The notes under the pieces are model-generated. The model was not told where the DNA came from and made no database searches. It worked only from the letters and a program-made list of their open reading frames with translations. Positions 18,201 through 27,765 of a stretch of 64,000 nt of DNA are shown here, piece by piece. A program made the position numbers and the translations under genes. This DNA comes from Sphingopyxis sp. LK2115 (lineage in GTDB: Bacteria > Pseudomonadota > Alphaproteobacteria > Sphingomonadales > Sphingomonadaceae), in assembly GCF_014595975.1 (NCBI RefSeq), contig NZ_JABWGQ010000044.1, positions 124,001-188,000 on the forward strand, read 5' to 3'. Each line of letters starts with the position of its first letter. The stretch's first letter is position 1.

Positions 18201-18452
18201 AGGCCGTTCCGGGTCGCCGATGACGATGTCCGACAGCCGTTCGCTGCGCAATCCGATCGCGTCGATGCGATATTGCGCGGGCACGCCGCGGTTTTCGAGC
18301 TGGCCGCGGATGAACTCGTCGGCGATCGGCTCGCGCGCCAGCCACGTCCCCGCCACCAGCGCGGCGACCGCACCCGCGGTCATCCAGCGCTTCCGAAAGA
18401 ACAGTTTTCGGGAACGCCATCCCCGCCTTATTGCACCGCCGTCCCCGGTCAC
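15282..18452 (-). CDS. ydbH: YdbH-family AsmA-like intermembrane lipid-transport protein
   Basis: 1056 residues from a GTG start. A basic cytoplasmic N-terminus (RRGWRSRKLFFRKRW) and one membrane anchor (MTAGAVAALVAGTWLA) precede a very long beta-rich periplasmic body, which is the AsmA-like/YdbH layout. Such proteins form a hydrophobic groove for phospholipid movement between inner and outer membranes. The C-terminal part contains the dicarboxylate-like LPVEFDGLGGRIVGGRIDSRDGGG motif of the YdbH family. It is the first gene of a three-gene overlapping operon with ynbE and ydbL. The start is uncertain: no good Shine-Dalgarno is seen, and an internal ATG just before the anchor is also possible. 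Confidence 0.85.
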   Translation of the reverse strand: MTGDGGAIRRGWRSRKLFFRKRWMTAGAVAALVAGTWLAREPIADEFIRGQLENRGVPAQYRIDAIGLRSERLSDIVIGDPERPDLTAKKVEVLLGYGFTGPYVSQIRAEGVRLYGRFVDGRLSFGALDRFRDPESTDPFALPDLAVMLRDARARVETPWGDVGAALNGSGNLRDNFAGKLALVAPELAVAGCSARGVSFYGDLRVRGVRPALAGPLRGQSLACDNGAVRAASAEVAVNLTLSEDLRQWRGSADAGIASLAAASLRADRLGVLARFDGGAAQTRIELDAAMARLRGADFTADRVRIAAAGSVGSAAPRFDGTIDFARASLSAAARRAIVDSARRVEATPLGPLAAKAAAATARALASVNGGAGFQFAGEGALARVDLIAPRLTSTSGARFTGNAESRIGYLYGAEQPTWLVAGEWSLGGGDLPAARLRLDRRADGTLRGEARFAAYEARSSRLALDPVRFSSRPGGALRFATTALLSGPLGDGRVEGLRVPLAGVLSPTGAFALDGGCRRVGADRIAVGGVRIAGSALDLCSQAGAPLLSVGPGGVRGAVRVPRIALAGTSGESPLRIASGPATIDLATLRWSLSGADVRLGEGESVTRFSVERLTGRASGRGMAGELVGAAGKIGAVPLDMSAIAGAWRWADGALTLEGGLTLTDGAAPDARFYPLVSRDAVLRFADGAIEATAGFAERTTGTKILDTVIRHRFADGSGAADLKVRELRFDDAFQPDQLTYLAKGVIANVRGSVVGDGRVEWDAAGVTSNGTFATADADLAAAFGPVTGLTATLRFDDLIGLRSAPGQIARIDEVNPGIPVREGEIEYRLLGDNRVRIEGGRWPFAGGELLLHPATLNFAADQPRRMTFDVVGVDAAVFLQSFGFENINATGKFDGTLPVEFDGLGGRIVGGRIDSRDGGGTLAYVGELSNRNLGVMANFAFGALRSLKYDDLTIILNGDLDGEMVTDIRFGGVGQGAGATRNFLTDQIAKLPFVFNVKITAPFRQLLTSAKGFYDPSLLIEQNLPALMRAQQDAEAAARGAATPVQPPESEPVQ

Positions 18453-18658
18453 GCCGTCGCTCGCGGAATATCGGGCGCTTGCCGGATCGAAAAGGCGTCG
18501 AATGCCGTCATGGCGTGCGAAACATCGTCCCTCGGCCCCGGCCTGTGCAGGATAGCAACGCCGGAAATCGCGTTTCGCTCCAGCAAATTGGTCCGCCTTG
18601 CCATCCTTTCGTCCTATTGCCGTTGAGTGCACCGAACAAGGCGGTTATTCCCGGCGCC

Positions 18659-19342
18659 ATGGGGGACAGGGACACACTCGACCATCTGGGCCACCGCGGC
18701 CGGTTGCGCAGCCGTTTGCTCGACGATCCCGACGGGCTCGCCGATTACGAGCTGGTCGAATATCTCCTCGCGCTTGCGGTGCCGCGCCGCGACACCAAGC
18801 CGCTTGCCAAGGCGCTGCTGCGCGAATTCGGCTCGCTGGCGCAGCTCGTCAGCGCCGATCCCGAATCGCTGCGCCGCGTCGACGGGCTGGGCGATACCGG
18901 CATTGCCGCACTGAAAATCGTCCAGGCTGCCAGCCTGCGCTTGCTCAAGGGCGCGTTCCGCGACAAGCCGTTGCTTTCCAACTGGGACGCGCTGCTCGAC
19001 TGGTTGCGCGCCGACATGGGGCCGATCGACGTCGAGCGCGTGCGCATCCTCTATCTCAACGCGCGCAACATGCTGATCCGCGACGAACTGGCGAGCGAAG
19101 GATCGGTCGACCAGTCCGCCATCTATGTGCGCGAAGTGATCCGACGCGCGCTCGAACTCGGCGCCTCGGCGATCATCATCGTTCATAACCATCCCAGCGG
19201 CAGCCCCGAACCGAGCCGACAGGACATTGCGATCACGCGCGAGATCGCCGAGGCGGGAACGCGGCTGGGCATCGTGCTGCATGACCATATCATCATCGCG
19301 GGGTCCGATTATCGCAGCTTCCGCGCCATGGGGCTGTTGTAA
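18659..19342 (+). CDS. radC: RadC-family (JAB/MPN domain) protein
   Basis: 227 residues. The N-terminal third is a helix-hairpin-helix-like region (YELVEYLLALAVPRRDTKPLA, then LRRVDGLGDTGIAALKIV). The C-terminal MPN/JAB domain carries the JAMM metal motif, HNHPSGSPEPSRQD, with the upstream glutamate in the ASEGSVDQ segment. Despite the historical name, a direct role in repair is not established; a metallo-hydrolase activity is inferred from the motif. It is divergent from ydbH. The start ATG at 18659 gives the usual N-terminus; weak upstream sequence leaves some doubt. Confidence 0.9.
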   Translation: MGDRDTLDHLGHRGRLRSRLLDDPDGLADYELVEYLLALAVPRRDTKPLAKALLREFGSLAQLVSADPESLRRVDGLGDTGIAALKIVQAASLRLLKGAFRDKPLLSNWDALLDWLRADMGPIDVERVRILYLNARNMLIRDELASEGSVDQSAIYVREVIRRALELGASAIIIVHNHPSGSPEPSRQDIAITREIAEAGTRLGIVLHDHIIIAGSDYRSFRAMGLL

Positions 19343-19379
19343 CCGCAGCAGCCCGCTTCAATCCTAGGCACGAAACAAG

Positions 19380-19407
19380 GCAGCCGCCGGATCGCTCCGG
19401 CGGCTGC
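19380..19407. terminator. Convergent hairpin between radC and the EF-hand gene
   Basis: An 11-bp perfect stem (GCAGCCGCCGG / CCGGCGGCTGC) with a 6-nt loop. T-rich sequence follows it better on the minus strand (CTTGTTT), but it can serve both converging genes. Confidence 0.7.
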
Positions 19408-19443
19408 ATTCCGGCTGCGCGGGCGGCAACCCGCGCAAGGGGA

Positions 19444-19914
19444 TTAATTGCCGCGCGACAGGAAGGCGGTCAGCTCCGCCTTGTTCACTCCGCCCGACTT
19501 GTCGGTGTCGGCGGCGGCATAGGCCTGTCCGATCCAAGCCTTTACTTCAGCCGATTCGGGATCGACGCCGGGGTCGGTCGCGGCGCGCAGCTTTTTCATC
19601 CACGCGGCGAACTCGGCATCGCTCAACTCGCCATTACCGTCGCCGTCATAGGTCGGAAACTCCTGATCGACGATCCCGGCGATCTGCGCGGGGGTCGCCG
19701 CCGTCCCCGACGATGCGGGTTCGCTTGCGTCCGGCGGCGCCGAGGCGTCGGGCGCCGGGGCGGGGCTGGTCGTATCGGGCATTGGCGCGGGGGTGGCCGG
19801 CTCCATGGTCGTCGGCGCGTTGGCGGGATCGCTGGTCGGCGGGGTCGCCTGCGCGAACGCCGGGACGGCGACAGCGGCGGCACCGATCAAAAGCAGTTGT
19901 TTCAGCACAATCAT
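19444..19914 (-). CDS. Secreted EF-hand calcium-binding protein
   Basis: 156 residues. Signal peptide LLLIGAAAVAVPAFAQ is followed by a Pro/Ala/Thr-rich low-complexity linker of about 55 residues, then two EF-hand loops: DGDGNGELSDAEF and DTDKSGGVNKAEL, both with the expected acidic positions 1, 3, 5 and 12. It is probably a periplasmic calcium-binding or sensor protein with an unstructured tether. The start ATG at 19914 is preceded by AGGAGA. No enzymatic domain is visible. Confidence 0.88.
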   Translation of the reverse strand: MIVLKQLLLIGAAAVAVPAFAQATPPTSDPANAPTTMEPATPAPMPDTTSPAPAPDASAPPDASEPASSGTAATPAQIAGIVDQEFPTYDGDGNGELSDAEFAAWMKKLRAATDPGVDPESAEVKAWIGQAYAAADTDKSGGVNKAELTAFLSRGN

Positions 19915-20105
19915 TCTCCTCTGCGGCGACGTTGAACGGTTTGCGACCTGTCGCCTTGGTGATGGGGGCACCAAGGCAACCCGCCGCATTTCGCCAGGTT
20001 GCGGCGCCGCGGCATTTGGCGAAACGTCCCGTCCCTGCTAGGGGGCGCCCCGTCGCGGCTCCGCCGGGATTTTGCGACAAGGCGCCCGATAAGGAAGGAA
20101 ATTCA

Positions 20106-21416
20106 ATGGTTCCGCGTTATGCACGGCCGGAAATGACGGCGATCTGGTCGGCCGAGAATCGCTATTCCATCTGGTTCGAGATCGAAGCGCACGCGACCGA
20201 CGCGCTTGCCGAACTGGGCATCGTTCCGCATTCGGCGGCGAAGGCGCTGTGGGACTGGTGGGCGACGCGGCCCGTCATCGACGTCGCCGCAATCGACGCG
20301 ATCGAGGCGGTGACCAAGCATGACGTGATCGCCTTTCTGACCTGGGTCGCCGAAAATGTCGGCGACGAAGCGCGCTTCATGCACCAGGGGATGACGAGCA
20401 GCGACGTGCTCGACACCTGCCTGGCGGTGCAACTGGCTCAGGCCGCCGACATATTGCTCGCGGACCTCGACGCGCTGCTCGACGCGATCAAGCGCCGCGC
20501 TTTCGAGCACAAGTTCACGCCGACGATCGGGCGCAGCCACGGCATCCACGCCGAACCCGTCACCTTCGGCCTGAAAATGGCCGAAGCCTATGCCGAGTTT
20601 TCGCGCTGCAAGGCACGGCTTCAGGCGGCGCGCGCCGAAATCGCGACCTGCGCCATTTCGGGCGCGGTCGGCACCTTCGCGAATATCGACCCGCGCGTCG
20701 AGGCGCATGTCGCGGCGAAGCTGGGCCTTGCGGTCGAACCCGTCTCGACGCAGGTGATCCCGCGCGACCGCCACGCGATGTTCTTTGCGACGCTCGGCGT
20801 CATCGCCTCGTCGATCGAGCGGCTGGCGGTCGAGGTCCGCCACCTTCAGCGCACGGAAGTGCTGGAGGCCGAGGAATATTTCTCGCCGGGGCAGAAGGGG
20901 TCGTCGGCGATGCCGCACAAGCGCAACCCCGTGCTGACCGAAAATCTGACGGGCCTTGCCCGCATCGTGCGCAGCGCCGCCGTTCCCGCGATGGAAAATG
21001 TCGCGCTGTGGCACGAACGCGACATCAGCCATTCGTCGGTCGAGCGCTTCATCGGTCCCGACGCGACGATCACGCTCGACTTTGCGCTCGCACGGCTTAC
21101 CGGCGTGATCGACAAGCTGCTGGTCTATCCGGCGCGGATGCAGAAGAACCTCGACCGCATGGGCGGGCTGGTCCATTCACAGCGCGTGCTGCTCGCGCTG
21201 ACGCAGGCGGGGGCAAGCCGCGAGGACAGCTATGCGCTCGTCCAGCGCAACGCGATGAAAGTGTGGGAAAGCGACGGCCAGCTGTCGCTGCTCGAACTGC
21301 TCAAAGCCGACGCCGACGTCACCGCGCGCCTTTCGGCCGATCAGCTGACGGAACTTTTCGACCTCGATTATCATATGAAGCATGTGGACACGATCTTCGA
21401 CCGGGTGTTCGGCTGA
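20106..21416 (+). CDS. purB: Adenylosuccinate lyase
   Basis: 436 residues. It cleaves SAICAR and adenylosuccinate in purine synthesis. Family signatures are the N-terminal [15 protein letters not shown], the substrate-binding [15 protein letters not shown], the catalytic loop region [17 protein letters not shown], and the [14 protein letters not shown] segment. The helical-bundle length is standard. AAGGAAGG before the ATG at 20106 fixes the start; a long upstream reading in the same frame overlaps the EF-hand gene antisense and is not used. Two further purine genes, purQ and purS, lie at the other end of the window. Confidence 0.96.
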   Translation: MVPRYARPEMTAIWSAENRYSIWFEIEAHATDALAELGIVPHSAAKALWDWWATRPVIDVAAIDAIEAVTKHDVIAFLTWVAENVGDEARFMHQGMTSSDVLDTCLAVQLAQAADILLADLDALLDAIKRRAFEHKFTPTIGRSHGIHAEPVTFGLKMAEAYAEFSRCKARLQAARAEIATCAISGAVGTFANIDPRVEAHVAAKLGLAVEPVSTQVIPRDRHAMFFATLGVIASSIERLAVEVRHLQRTEVLEAEEYFSPGQKGSSAMPHKRNPVLTENLTGLARIVRSAAVPAMENVALWHERDISHSSVERFIGPDATITLDFALARLTGVIDKLLVYPARMQKNLDRMGGLVHSQRVLLALTQAGASREDSYALVQRNAMKVWESDGQLSLLELLKADADVTARLSADQLTELFDLDYHMKHVDTIFDRVFG

Positions 21417-21440
21417 ACCCGCGCGCCACCCGATCCATTC

Positions 21441-21468
21441 CATCATCCCGGCAAAGGCCGGGATGATG
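21441..21468. repeat. Dispersed perfect palindrome
   Basis: A 12-bp stem (CATCATCCCGGC / GCCGGGATGATG) with loop AAAG. It lacks a T run, so it is more likely a mobile/REP-like intergenic palindrome than a classic terminator, though it may protect the purB mRNA end. A degenerate copy is at 8815. Confidence 0.75.
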
Positions 21469-21551
21469 ATGAAGACGGTGGCGTCCGGGCTGGAATCGCC
21501 GGGCAATCTGTCATAGTGTCCACGCCGGACCGACAGAGGGAGCAAGACGAC

Positions 21552-21896
21552 GTGGGCATCCTGCGAACGATCATCTGGGTGGTGCTGACCGCGGTTCTGG
21601 TCATCTTTGCGATGGCGAACTGGCAGGTCGTCACCGTCACCATCTGGCCAGGCTGGGAGGCCGAGACCAAGCTGCCCGTCGTCATCCTCGCCGCCTTCCT
21701 GATCGGCGCGCTGCCCATGTGGATCGCGCTGCGCACGACGCGCTGGTCGCTGAAGCGCCGCCTCGACGCCAGCGAGCGGCAGGCCGCCGACCTGCGCGCG
21801 CTCGCGCATCGCCCCGTCGAACCGGCTCCCGCCCCCGCGCCCGTCAACGACGCGCCCCCTGCTCCCACGGACCTTTTCGCCCCGGACAAGCCATGA
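21552..21896 (+). CDS. lapA: LapA/DUF1049 inner-membrane protein
   Basis: 114 residues from GTG 21552, preceded by AGGGAG. Two membrane helices, TIIWVVLTAVLVIFAMANWQ and LPVVILAAFLIGALPMWIA, are followed by a cytoplasmic tail with a short coiled coil and a Pro/Ala-rich end. This is the DUF1049/LapA layout; LapA works with LapB in E. coli to control LPS synthesis through LpxC turnover. No lapB neighbour is seen. A GTG twelve codons earlier is an alternative start. It overlaps pyrF by 4 nt. Confidence 0.82.
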   Translation: MGILRTIIWVVLTAVLVIFAMANWQVVTVTIWPGWEAETKLPVVILAAFLIGALPMWIALRTTRWSLKRRLDASERQAADLRALAHRPVEPAPAPAPVNDAPPAPTDLFAPDKP

Positions 21897-22567
21897 CGTC
21901 GCCCATTTATCTCGCCATCGACACGCCGCATCTCGACGCCGCGCTGACACTCGCGCAAAAGGTCCGGCACCATGTTGGCGGGCTGAAGCTGGGGCTCGAG
22001 TTTTTTTGCGCCAACGGCCATCATGGCGTGCACGAAATGGCCAGGCTCGGCTTGCCGATTTTCCTCGATCTGAAGCTTCACGATATTCCGAACACGGTGG
22101 CAAAGGCGATCCAGGCGCTGCGCCCGCTTGAACCCGCGATCCTGACCGTTCACGCCGCGGGCGGCCGTGCGATGCTGGAGGAGGCAAAGGCGGTTGCGGG
22201 CAAGAACACCAGGGTCATCGCCGTCACCGTGCTGACCAGCCTAGACGCGCCCGACCTTGACGACATCGGCGTCGCGGGCACCCCGCACGACCAGGTCGTC
22301 CGCCTCGCCGCACTCGCCCGCGAAGCCGGGCTCGACGGCATCGTCTGTTCGGGACAGGAAGTGAAATCGGCGCGCAAGGCGTGGCCCGGCGGCTTCTTCG
22401 TCGTCCCCGGCGTCCGCCCCGCGAACGGCCGGACCGGCGACCAGAAACGCATCGTCACGCCCGCTCAGGCGATGTCGGACGGCGCGTCGATCCTCGTCGT
22501 CGGCCGCCCGATCAGCCAGTCGCCCGATCCCGACCTTGCCGCGCGCGAGATCGAAGCGACGCTCTAA
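21893..22567 (+). CDS. pyrF: Orotidine-5'-phosphate decarboxylase
   Basis: 224 residues, a TIM barrel that makes UMP in pyrimidine synthesis. The catalytic segment FLDLKLHDIPNTV carries the Asp-Lys-Asp charge network; FVVPGVRPANG and ILVVGRPI form the phosphate-binding end. The start overlaps the lapA stop by 4 nt. A repeat element follows before trpF, so pyrF may be the end of one transcript and trpF the start of the next. Confidence 0.96.
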   Translation: MTSPIYLAIDTPHLDAALTLAQKVRHHVGGLKLGLEFFCANGHHGVHEMARLGLPIFLDLKLHDIPNTVAKAIQALRPLEPAILTVHAAGGRAMLEEAKAVAGKNTRVIAVTVLTSLDAPDLDDIGVAGTPHDQVVRLAALAREAGLDGIVCSGQEVKSARKAWPGGFFVVPGVRPANGRTGDQKRIVTPAQAMSDGASILVVGRPISQSPDPDLAAREIEATL

Positions 22568-22584
22568 GACACCGCTTTCCATAA

Positions 22585-22666
22585 CCGTTCGTGTCGAGCG
22601 AAGTCGAGACACCCATCGGGACAGCGCAAGTTCGAGGGGCATCTCGGCTTCGCTCGATGCGAACGG
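22585..22666. repeat. Dispersed inverted-repeat element between pyrF and trpF
   Basis: Two 24-nt arms (22585-22608 and 22643-22666) are inverted copies with three differences, all of the kind that become G-U pairs in plus-strand RNA. They enclose a 34-nt loop. The core GTGTCGAGCGAAGTCGAGAC recurs almost unchanged, in the opposite orientation, at 53167-53186. This is a small non-coding dispersed element of the sphingomonad type. Confidence 0.8.
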
Positions 22667-22683
22667 GCCAACAAAGGCTTTCC

Positions 22684-23313
22684 ATGCCCCCACTCGTCAA
22701 AATCTGCGGCATCTCGACGCCCGAAGGCATAGACGCCGCCATCCGCCTCGGCGCCACGCACATCGGCCTGGTCCATTACGAGCCGAGCCAGCGGCACGTC
22801 GACCTCAGGACCGCGGCCGAGCTTCGCAAGCGCGCGGGGTCGCACGTCAAGGTTGCACTTCTGCTCGTCAACGCCTCGCAGAAACTGACCGGCGAGGCGC
22901 TCGGCATGGTGCGCCCCGACATCGTCCAGTTTCATGGCAGCGAGACACCCGAATGGCTCGCGGTCGTCAAGAGGCTCGTTCCTGCTGAAATCTGGAAGGC
23001 GGTCGGGCTCAAGGATGCCGAAACGCTCACCCGGATGCAGAAATATCACGGGATCGCCGACCGCATTCTGTTCGATGCGCCCGCCGCCGCGCTGCCCGGC
23101 GGGACGGGCACGCGCTTTGACTGGTCGCTGCTCAAAAATCACCGGCATACAATGGACTGGGGCATCGCTGGCGGGCTGACCCCCGACAATGTCGCAGAGG
23201 CGATCGCCGCAACGGGCGCGCCGCTCGTCGATGTCTCTTCGGGCGTCGAAAGCGCGCCGGGCGTCAAGGATATGGACAAGATCGCCGCTTTCCTTAAAGC
23301 GGTCGGCCGATGA
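22684..23313 (+). CDS. trpF: Phosphoribosylanthranilate isomerase
   Basis: 209 residues, TIM barrel of tryptophan synthesis. VKICGIS at the start carries the catalytic cysteine, DIVQFHGSE the substrate-binding strand, and WGIAGGLTPDNV and DVSSGVESAPGVKD the phosphate-binding end with the second catalytic acid on an earlier strand. Starts further upstream would read into the repeat element and are unlikely. It is 89 nt before trpB, the usual trpF-trpB-trpA order. Confidence 0.95.
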   Translation: MPPLVKICGISTPEGIDAAIRLGATHIGLVHYEPSQRHVDLRTAAELRKRAGSHVKVALLLVNASQKLTGEALGMVRPDIVQFHGSETPEWLAVVKRLVPAEIWKAVGLKDAETLTRMQKYHGIADRILFDAPAAALPGGTGTRFDWSLLKNHRHTMDWGIAGGLTPDNVAEAIAATGAPLVDVSSGVESAPGVKDMDKIAAFLKAVGR

Positions 23314-23402
23314 CGACGCTGCAAACCTTCGTCCTGCGCATCGGGAAACGATGGCGCTGATCGCTTGAGACCTGTCTTCAAGTGAATGCCCACCCGTAAC
23401 CG

Positions 23403-24668
23403 ATGGAAATGACGATGACCGACGCTTCGACCCTGCCCAACAGCCTTCGCTCCGGCCCCGCCACGCAGGCTAACAGCCTGCGACAACAGCCGGACTCGCG
23501 CGGCCATTTCGGACCGTTCGGCGGCCGCTATGTCGCCGAAACGCTGATGCCGCTGATCCTCGACCTTGAACGCCATTATCGCGCCGCGCGAGCCGACCCG
23601 GCGTTCAAGGCCGAGTTCGACGAGTTGCTGAAAAATTATGTCGGGCGCCCCAGCCCGCTGTGGCTGGCGCAGCGGCTGACCGAGCATCTCGGCGGCGCAA
23701 AGATTTACCTGAAGCGCGAAGATCTGAACCACACCGGTGCGCACAAGATCAACAATTGCATCGGCCAGATCCTGCTCGCGAAACGCATGGGCAAGACGAA
23801 GATCATCGCCGAAACCGGCGCCGGCCAGCACGGCGTCGCGACCGCGACCGTCGCCGCGCTGTTCGGCCTGCCCTGCACCATCTTCATGGGCGCGGTCGAT
23901 GTTGCGCGGCAACAGCCCAATGTGTTTCGCATGAAATTGCTTGGCGCCGAAGTCGTCGCGGTCGAAAGCGGCGCAAAGACGCTGAAGGATGCGATGAACG
24001 AGGCGCTGCGCCACTGGGTCGCGAACGTCCACGACACTTTCTACATCATCGGCACGGTTGCGGGTCCGCACCCCTATCCGCAGCTTGTCCGCGATTTCCA
24101 GTCGGTGATCGGCGACGAAGCGCGCGAACAGATTTTGGAAGCCGAAGGACGCCTGCCCGACATGCTGATCGCGCCCGTTGGTGGCGGATCGAATGCCATC
24201 GGCCTGTTCCATCCCTTCCTCGACGACATGGACGTCGAGATCGTCGGCGTCGAAGCCGCGGGCGAAGGGCTGGACGGCAAGCACGCCGCGAGCCTTGCGG
24301 GTGGCAAGCCCGGCATCCTCCATGGCAACAAGACCTATCTGCTGCAGGACGCGGACGGCCAGATCACCGAGGCGCACAGCATTTCGGCGGGGCTCGACTA
24401 TCCGGGGATCGGTCCCGAACACAGCTGGCTCCACGACATCGGCCGCGTCCGCTACGAACCGGTCACCGACGAAGAGGCGCTGGCAAGCTTCCAGAAGCTG
24501 ACCAAGCTCGAAGGCATCATCCCCGCGCTCGAAAGCGCGCACGCAATTGCTGCCGCCGAACGCATCGCGCCGACCTTGGGCAAGGACAAGATTATCATCG
24601 TCAATTGCTCAGGGCGGGGGGACAAGGACATCTTTACCGTGGCCGAGGCGCTGGGGGTGGCATTGTGA
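23403..24668 (+). CDS. trpB: Tryptophan synthase beta chain
   Basis: 421 residues. It condenses indole with serine using PLP. The PLP lysine is in HTGAHKINN, the phosphate-binding loop is GGGSNAIG, and the substrate loop is [13 protein letters not shown]. The serine-site segment is near [13 protein letters not shown]. Residues 1-35 are a little longer than usual, and ATGs at 23409 and 23415 are close alternatives, the latter with GGAA upstream. Its stop overlaps the GTG start of trpA by 4 nt, matching the obligate alpha-beta complex. Confidence 0.96.
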   Translation: MEMTMTDASTLPNSLRSGPATQANSLRQQPDSRGHFGPFGGRYVAETLMPLILDLERHYRAARADPAFKAEFDELLKNYVGRPSPLWLAQRLTEHLGGAKIYLKREDLNHTGAHKINNCIGQILLAKRMGKTKIIAETGAGQHGVATATVAALFGLPCTIFMGAVDVARQQPNVFRMKLLGAEVVAVESGAKTLKDAMNEALRHWVANVHDTFYIIGTVAGPHPYPQLVRDFQSVIGDEAREQILEAEGRLPDMLIAPVGGGSNAIGLFHPFLDDMDVEIVGVEAAGEGLDGKHAASLAGGKPGILHGNKTYLLQDADGQITEAHSISAGLDYPGIGPEHSWLHDIGRVRYEPVTDEEALASFQKLTKLEGIIPALESAHAIAAAERIAPTLGKDKIIIVNCSGRGDKDIFTVAEALGVAL

Positions 24669-25452
24669 CCCGCTTCGCTACTGCCTTTGCAAAGCCGCAC
24701 CGCGCCCTCGTCGCCTTCATCACCGGCGGCGATGGCGATACCGCCGCGAACCTCGACGCGCTCGTCGCGGGGGGCGCCGATGTGATCGAACTCGGTATGC
24801 CCTTCACCGATCCGATGGCCGATGGGCCGGCGATCCAGGCGGCCAATCTGCGCAGCCTTGCCAAGGGCACGACCACCGCCGACATTTTCGCCATCGCCGC
24901 CGCGTTCCGCCAGCGCCACCCCGACACCCCGCTCGTGCTGATGGGTTACGCCAACCCGATGACGATCCGCGGCGGTGACTGGTTCGCGGCCGAATGCGGG
25001 CGTGCCGGCGTCGACGGCGTCATCTGCGTCGACCTTCCCGCCGAGGAGGATGGTGAACTCGGCCCCGCGCTCCGCGCCGCCGGGGTCGATTTGATCCGCC
25101 TCGCCACCCCGACGACCGACACCGCGCGCCTGCCCGCCGTGCTCGATGGCGCGGGCGGTTTCCTCTATTATGTCTCGGTCGCCGGCATCACCGGCCAGCA
25201 ACAGGCCGCGCAGGCAAGCATCGACGAAGCCGTCGCGCGGCTCAAGGCCGCCACCGACCTGCCCGTCGCGGTGGGTTTCGGCGTTCGCACCGCCGAACAG
25301 GCCGCGCAGATTGCGCGCGTTGCCGACGGCGTCGTCGTCGGTTCGGCGTTCGTCGACATCATTGCCCGGCATGGCGACGCCGCAGCGCCCCATGTCGAGG
25401 CTTTCACCCGCACCCTCGCCGATGCTATCCATAGCGCCAAGGAGATCGCCGC

Positions 25453-25456
<4 letters not shown>
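24665..25456 (+). CDS. trpA: Tryptophan synthase alpha chain
   Basis: 263 residues from GTG 24665. It cleaves indole-3-glycerol phosphate and channels indole to TrpB. The TIM-barrel catalytic residues are in [20 protein letters not shown] (Glu and Asp), with [11 protein letters not shown] and VAVGFGVRT forming the phosphate site and the mobile loop. The start overlaps trpB and the end overlaps accD by 4 nt each, so trpB-trpA-accD are one translationally coupled unit. Confidence 0.96.
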
Positions 25457-26304
<848 letters not shown>

Positions 26305-26429
26305 ACCCCCTCTCCCCTTCGGGGGAGAGGGTTGGGGAGAGGGGGACTCTCTTCGCTTTGCCCGACCAAAGGCCGGTTTCGGAGACGCCCCCTCTCCCCG
26401 GTCCTCTGCCCTGAAGGGGCAGAGGGAGA
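26305..26429. repeat. Two dispersed CCCTCTCCCC-type elements between accD and folC
   Basis: Two short hairpin elements of the same family stand side by side. One is CCCTCTCCCCTTCGGGGGAG (from about 26309) with a following GGGGAGAGGG. The second, after a 45-nt spacer, has CCTCTGCCCTGAAGGGGCAG. They are non-coding and of the REP-like kind common in GC-rich proteobacteria. The right arm of the second supplies the folC Shine-Dalgarno. Confidence 0.75.
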
Positions 26430-26433
26430 CGAT

Positions 26434-27765
26434 GTGCCCGACCACGCCCGCAGCACCGACCCCGCCGTCCAGGCCCAGCTCGATCGCCTGACCGCGCTGT
26501 CGCCGGGCCGCGACATCCTTGGCCTTGAACGCATCGCCCAGCTCTGCCGTCGCCTCGGCGATCCGCAGCACCGCCTGCCGCCTGTGTTCCATGTTGCCGG
26601 GACCAACGGCAAGGGATCGACCTGCGCCTTCCTGCGCGCCGCGATCGAGGCGCGGGGCCTGACCGCGCATGTCTATTCCAGCCCGCACCTCGTCCGCTTC
26701 AACGAGCGCATTCGCATCGCCGGTGCGCTGATCGACGACGCGCGCCTCGCCGCGCTGCTCGCCGAAGTGCTCGACGTTGCGCACGACCTGCAAGCCAGCT
26801 TCTTTGAAGTGACGACCGCCGCCGCCTTCCTCGCCTTCGCGCGCACCCCCGCCGACGCCTGTATCGTCGAGGTCGGGCTCGGCGGGCGACTTGACGCGAC
26901 CAACATTATGGCCGCGCCGACCGTCTGCGGCATCGCGTCGCTCGGCATCGACCACGAGGCATTCCTGCTCGCGCCCGAAGCCGATGTGCCCACGGTGCCG
27001 CACGACCGCATCGCCTTTGAAAAGGCCGGAATCGCCAAGCCCGGCGCGCCGCTGGTGACACAGGCCTATCCCGCGTCGATGCGCGCGGTGATCGCGGCGC
27101 GCGCCGCCGCCGTCGGCGCGCCGCTCGTCGATCGCGGCGCAGCGTGGAACGCGGATATCGCCGACGGCCGCCTGAACTATCGCGACGCGCGCGGCACGCT
27201 CGACCTGCCGCTGCCGGCGATGGCGGGCGCGCATCAGGCCGACAATGCCGCGCTGGCGATCGCAATGCTGCGCCATCAGGCCGCTGTTTCAGTCGACGAC
27301 GCCGCGCTCGCCGCCGCCATGACGCGCGCGACCTGGCCCGCGCGGATGCAGCGGCTCGGCGCCGGACCGCTCACCGCCCTGCTACCGCCGGGAACGGCGG
27401 TTTGGCTTGACGGCGGCCACAATCCCGACGCGGGCGTTGCGCTTGCCGCAGCGCTGCGCGACATGCCGCCGCTCCACATCGTCTGCGGCCTGCTGGCGAA
27501 CAAGGACGCGATGGGCTTTCTCCGCCCTTTCGCCGACCGTATCGCCTCGTTCCGTGCCGTGCCGATCCCCGGCCACGACCATCATGCTCCCAAGGATCTG
27601 TGCCAGCGGTTGCAGGACGGGCTTGGTATCGTCGATGCCCGCGCATGCGACAATGTGCTCGCCGCGCTGCGCCAACTCGCGGATGCGCCGGGCGACGTCC
27701 TCATCTGCGGCTCACTCTATCTCGCGGGCGAAGTGCTCGCCGCGAACGGCGAGTTTCCTGACTAG
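26434..27765 (+). CDS. folC: Dihydrofolate synthase / folylpolyglutamate synthase
   Basis: 443 residues from GTG 26434. It adds glutamate to dihydropteroate and to folates. The Mur-ligase-type ATP loop is VAGTNGKGST, followed by SSPHLVRFNERIRI, the folate-binding region, and VGLGGRLDATN. The C-terminal domain has WLDGGHNPDAG and CGLLANKD. The GTG is preceded by GAGGGAG, which belongs to the upstream repeat; longer frames through the repeat are unlikely. It ends convergently, overlapping ampG by 4 bp. Confidence 0.93.
   Translation: MPDHARSTDPAVQAQLDRLTALSPGRDILGLERIAQLCRRLGDPQHRLPPVFHVAGTNGKGSTCAFLRAAIEARGLTAHVYSSPHLVRFNERIRIAGALIDDARLAALLAEVLDVAHDLQASFFEVTTAAAFLAFARTPADACIVEVGLGGRLDATNIMAAPTVCGIASLGIDHEAFLLAPEADVPTVPHDRIAFEKAGIAKPGAPLVTQAYPASMRAVIAARAAAVGAPLVDRGAAWNADIADGRLNYRDARGTLDLPLPAMAGAHQADNAALAIAMLRHQAAVSVDDAALAAAMTRATWPARMQRLGAGPLTALLPPGTAVWLDGGHNPDAGVALAAALRDMPPLHIVCGLLANKDAMGFLRPFADRIASFRAVPIPGHDHHAPKDLCQRLQDGLGIVDARACDNVLAALRQLADAPGDVLICGSLYLAGEVLAANGEFPD

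Noticed and set aside
26305..26429. Repeat cluster as an attachment site or insertion-sequence end
   Set aside because: No target duplication, no transposase and no tRNA is present. The elements match small REP-like palindromes.
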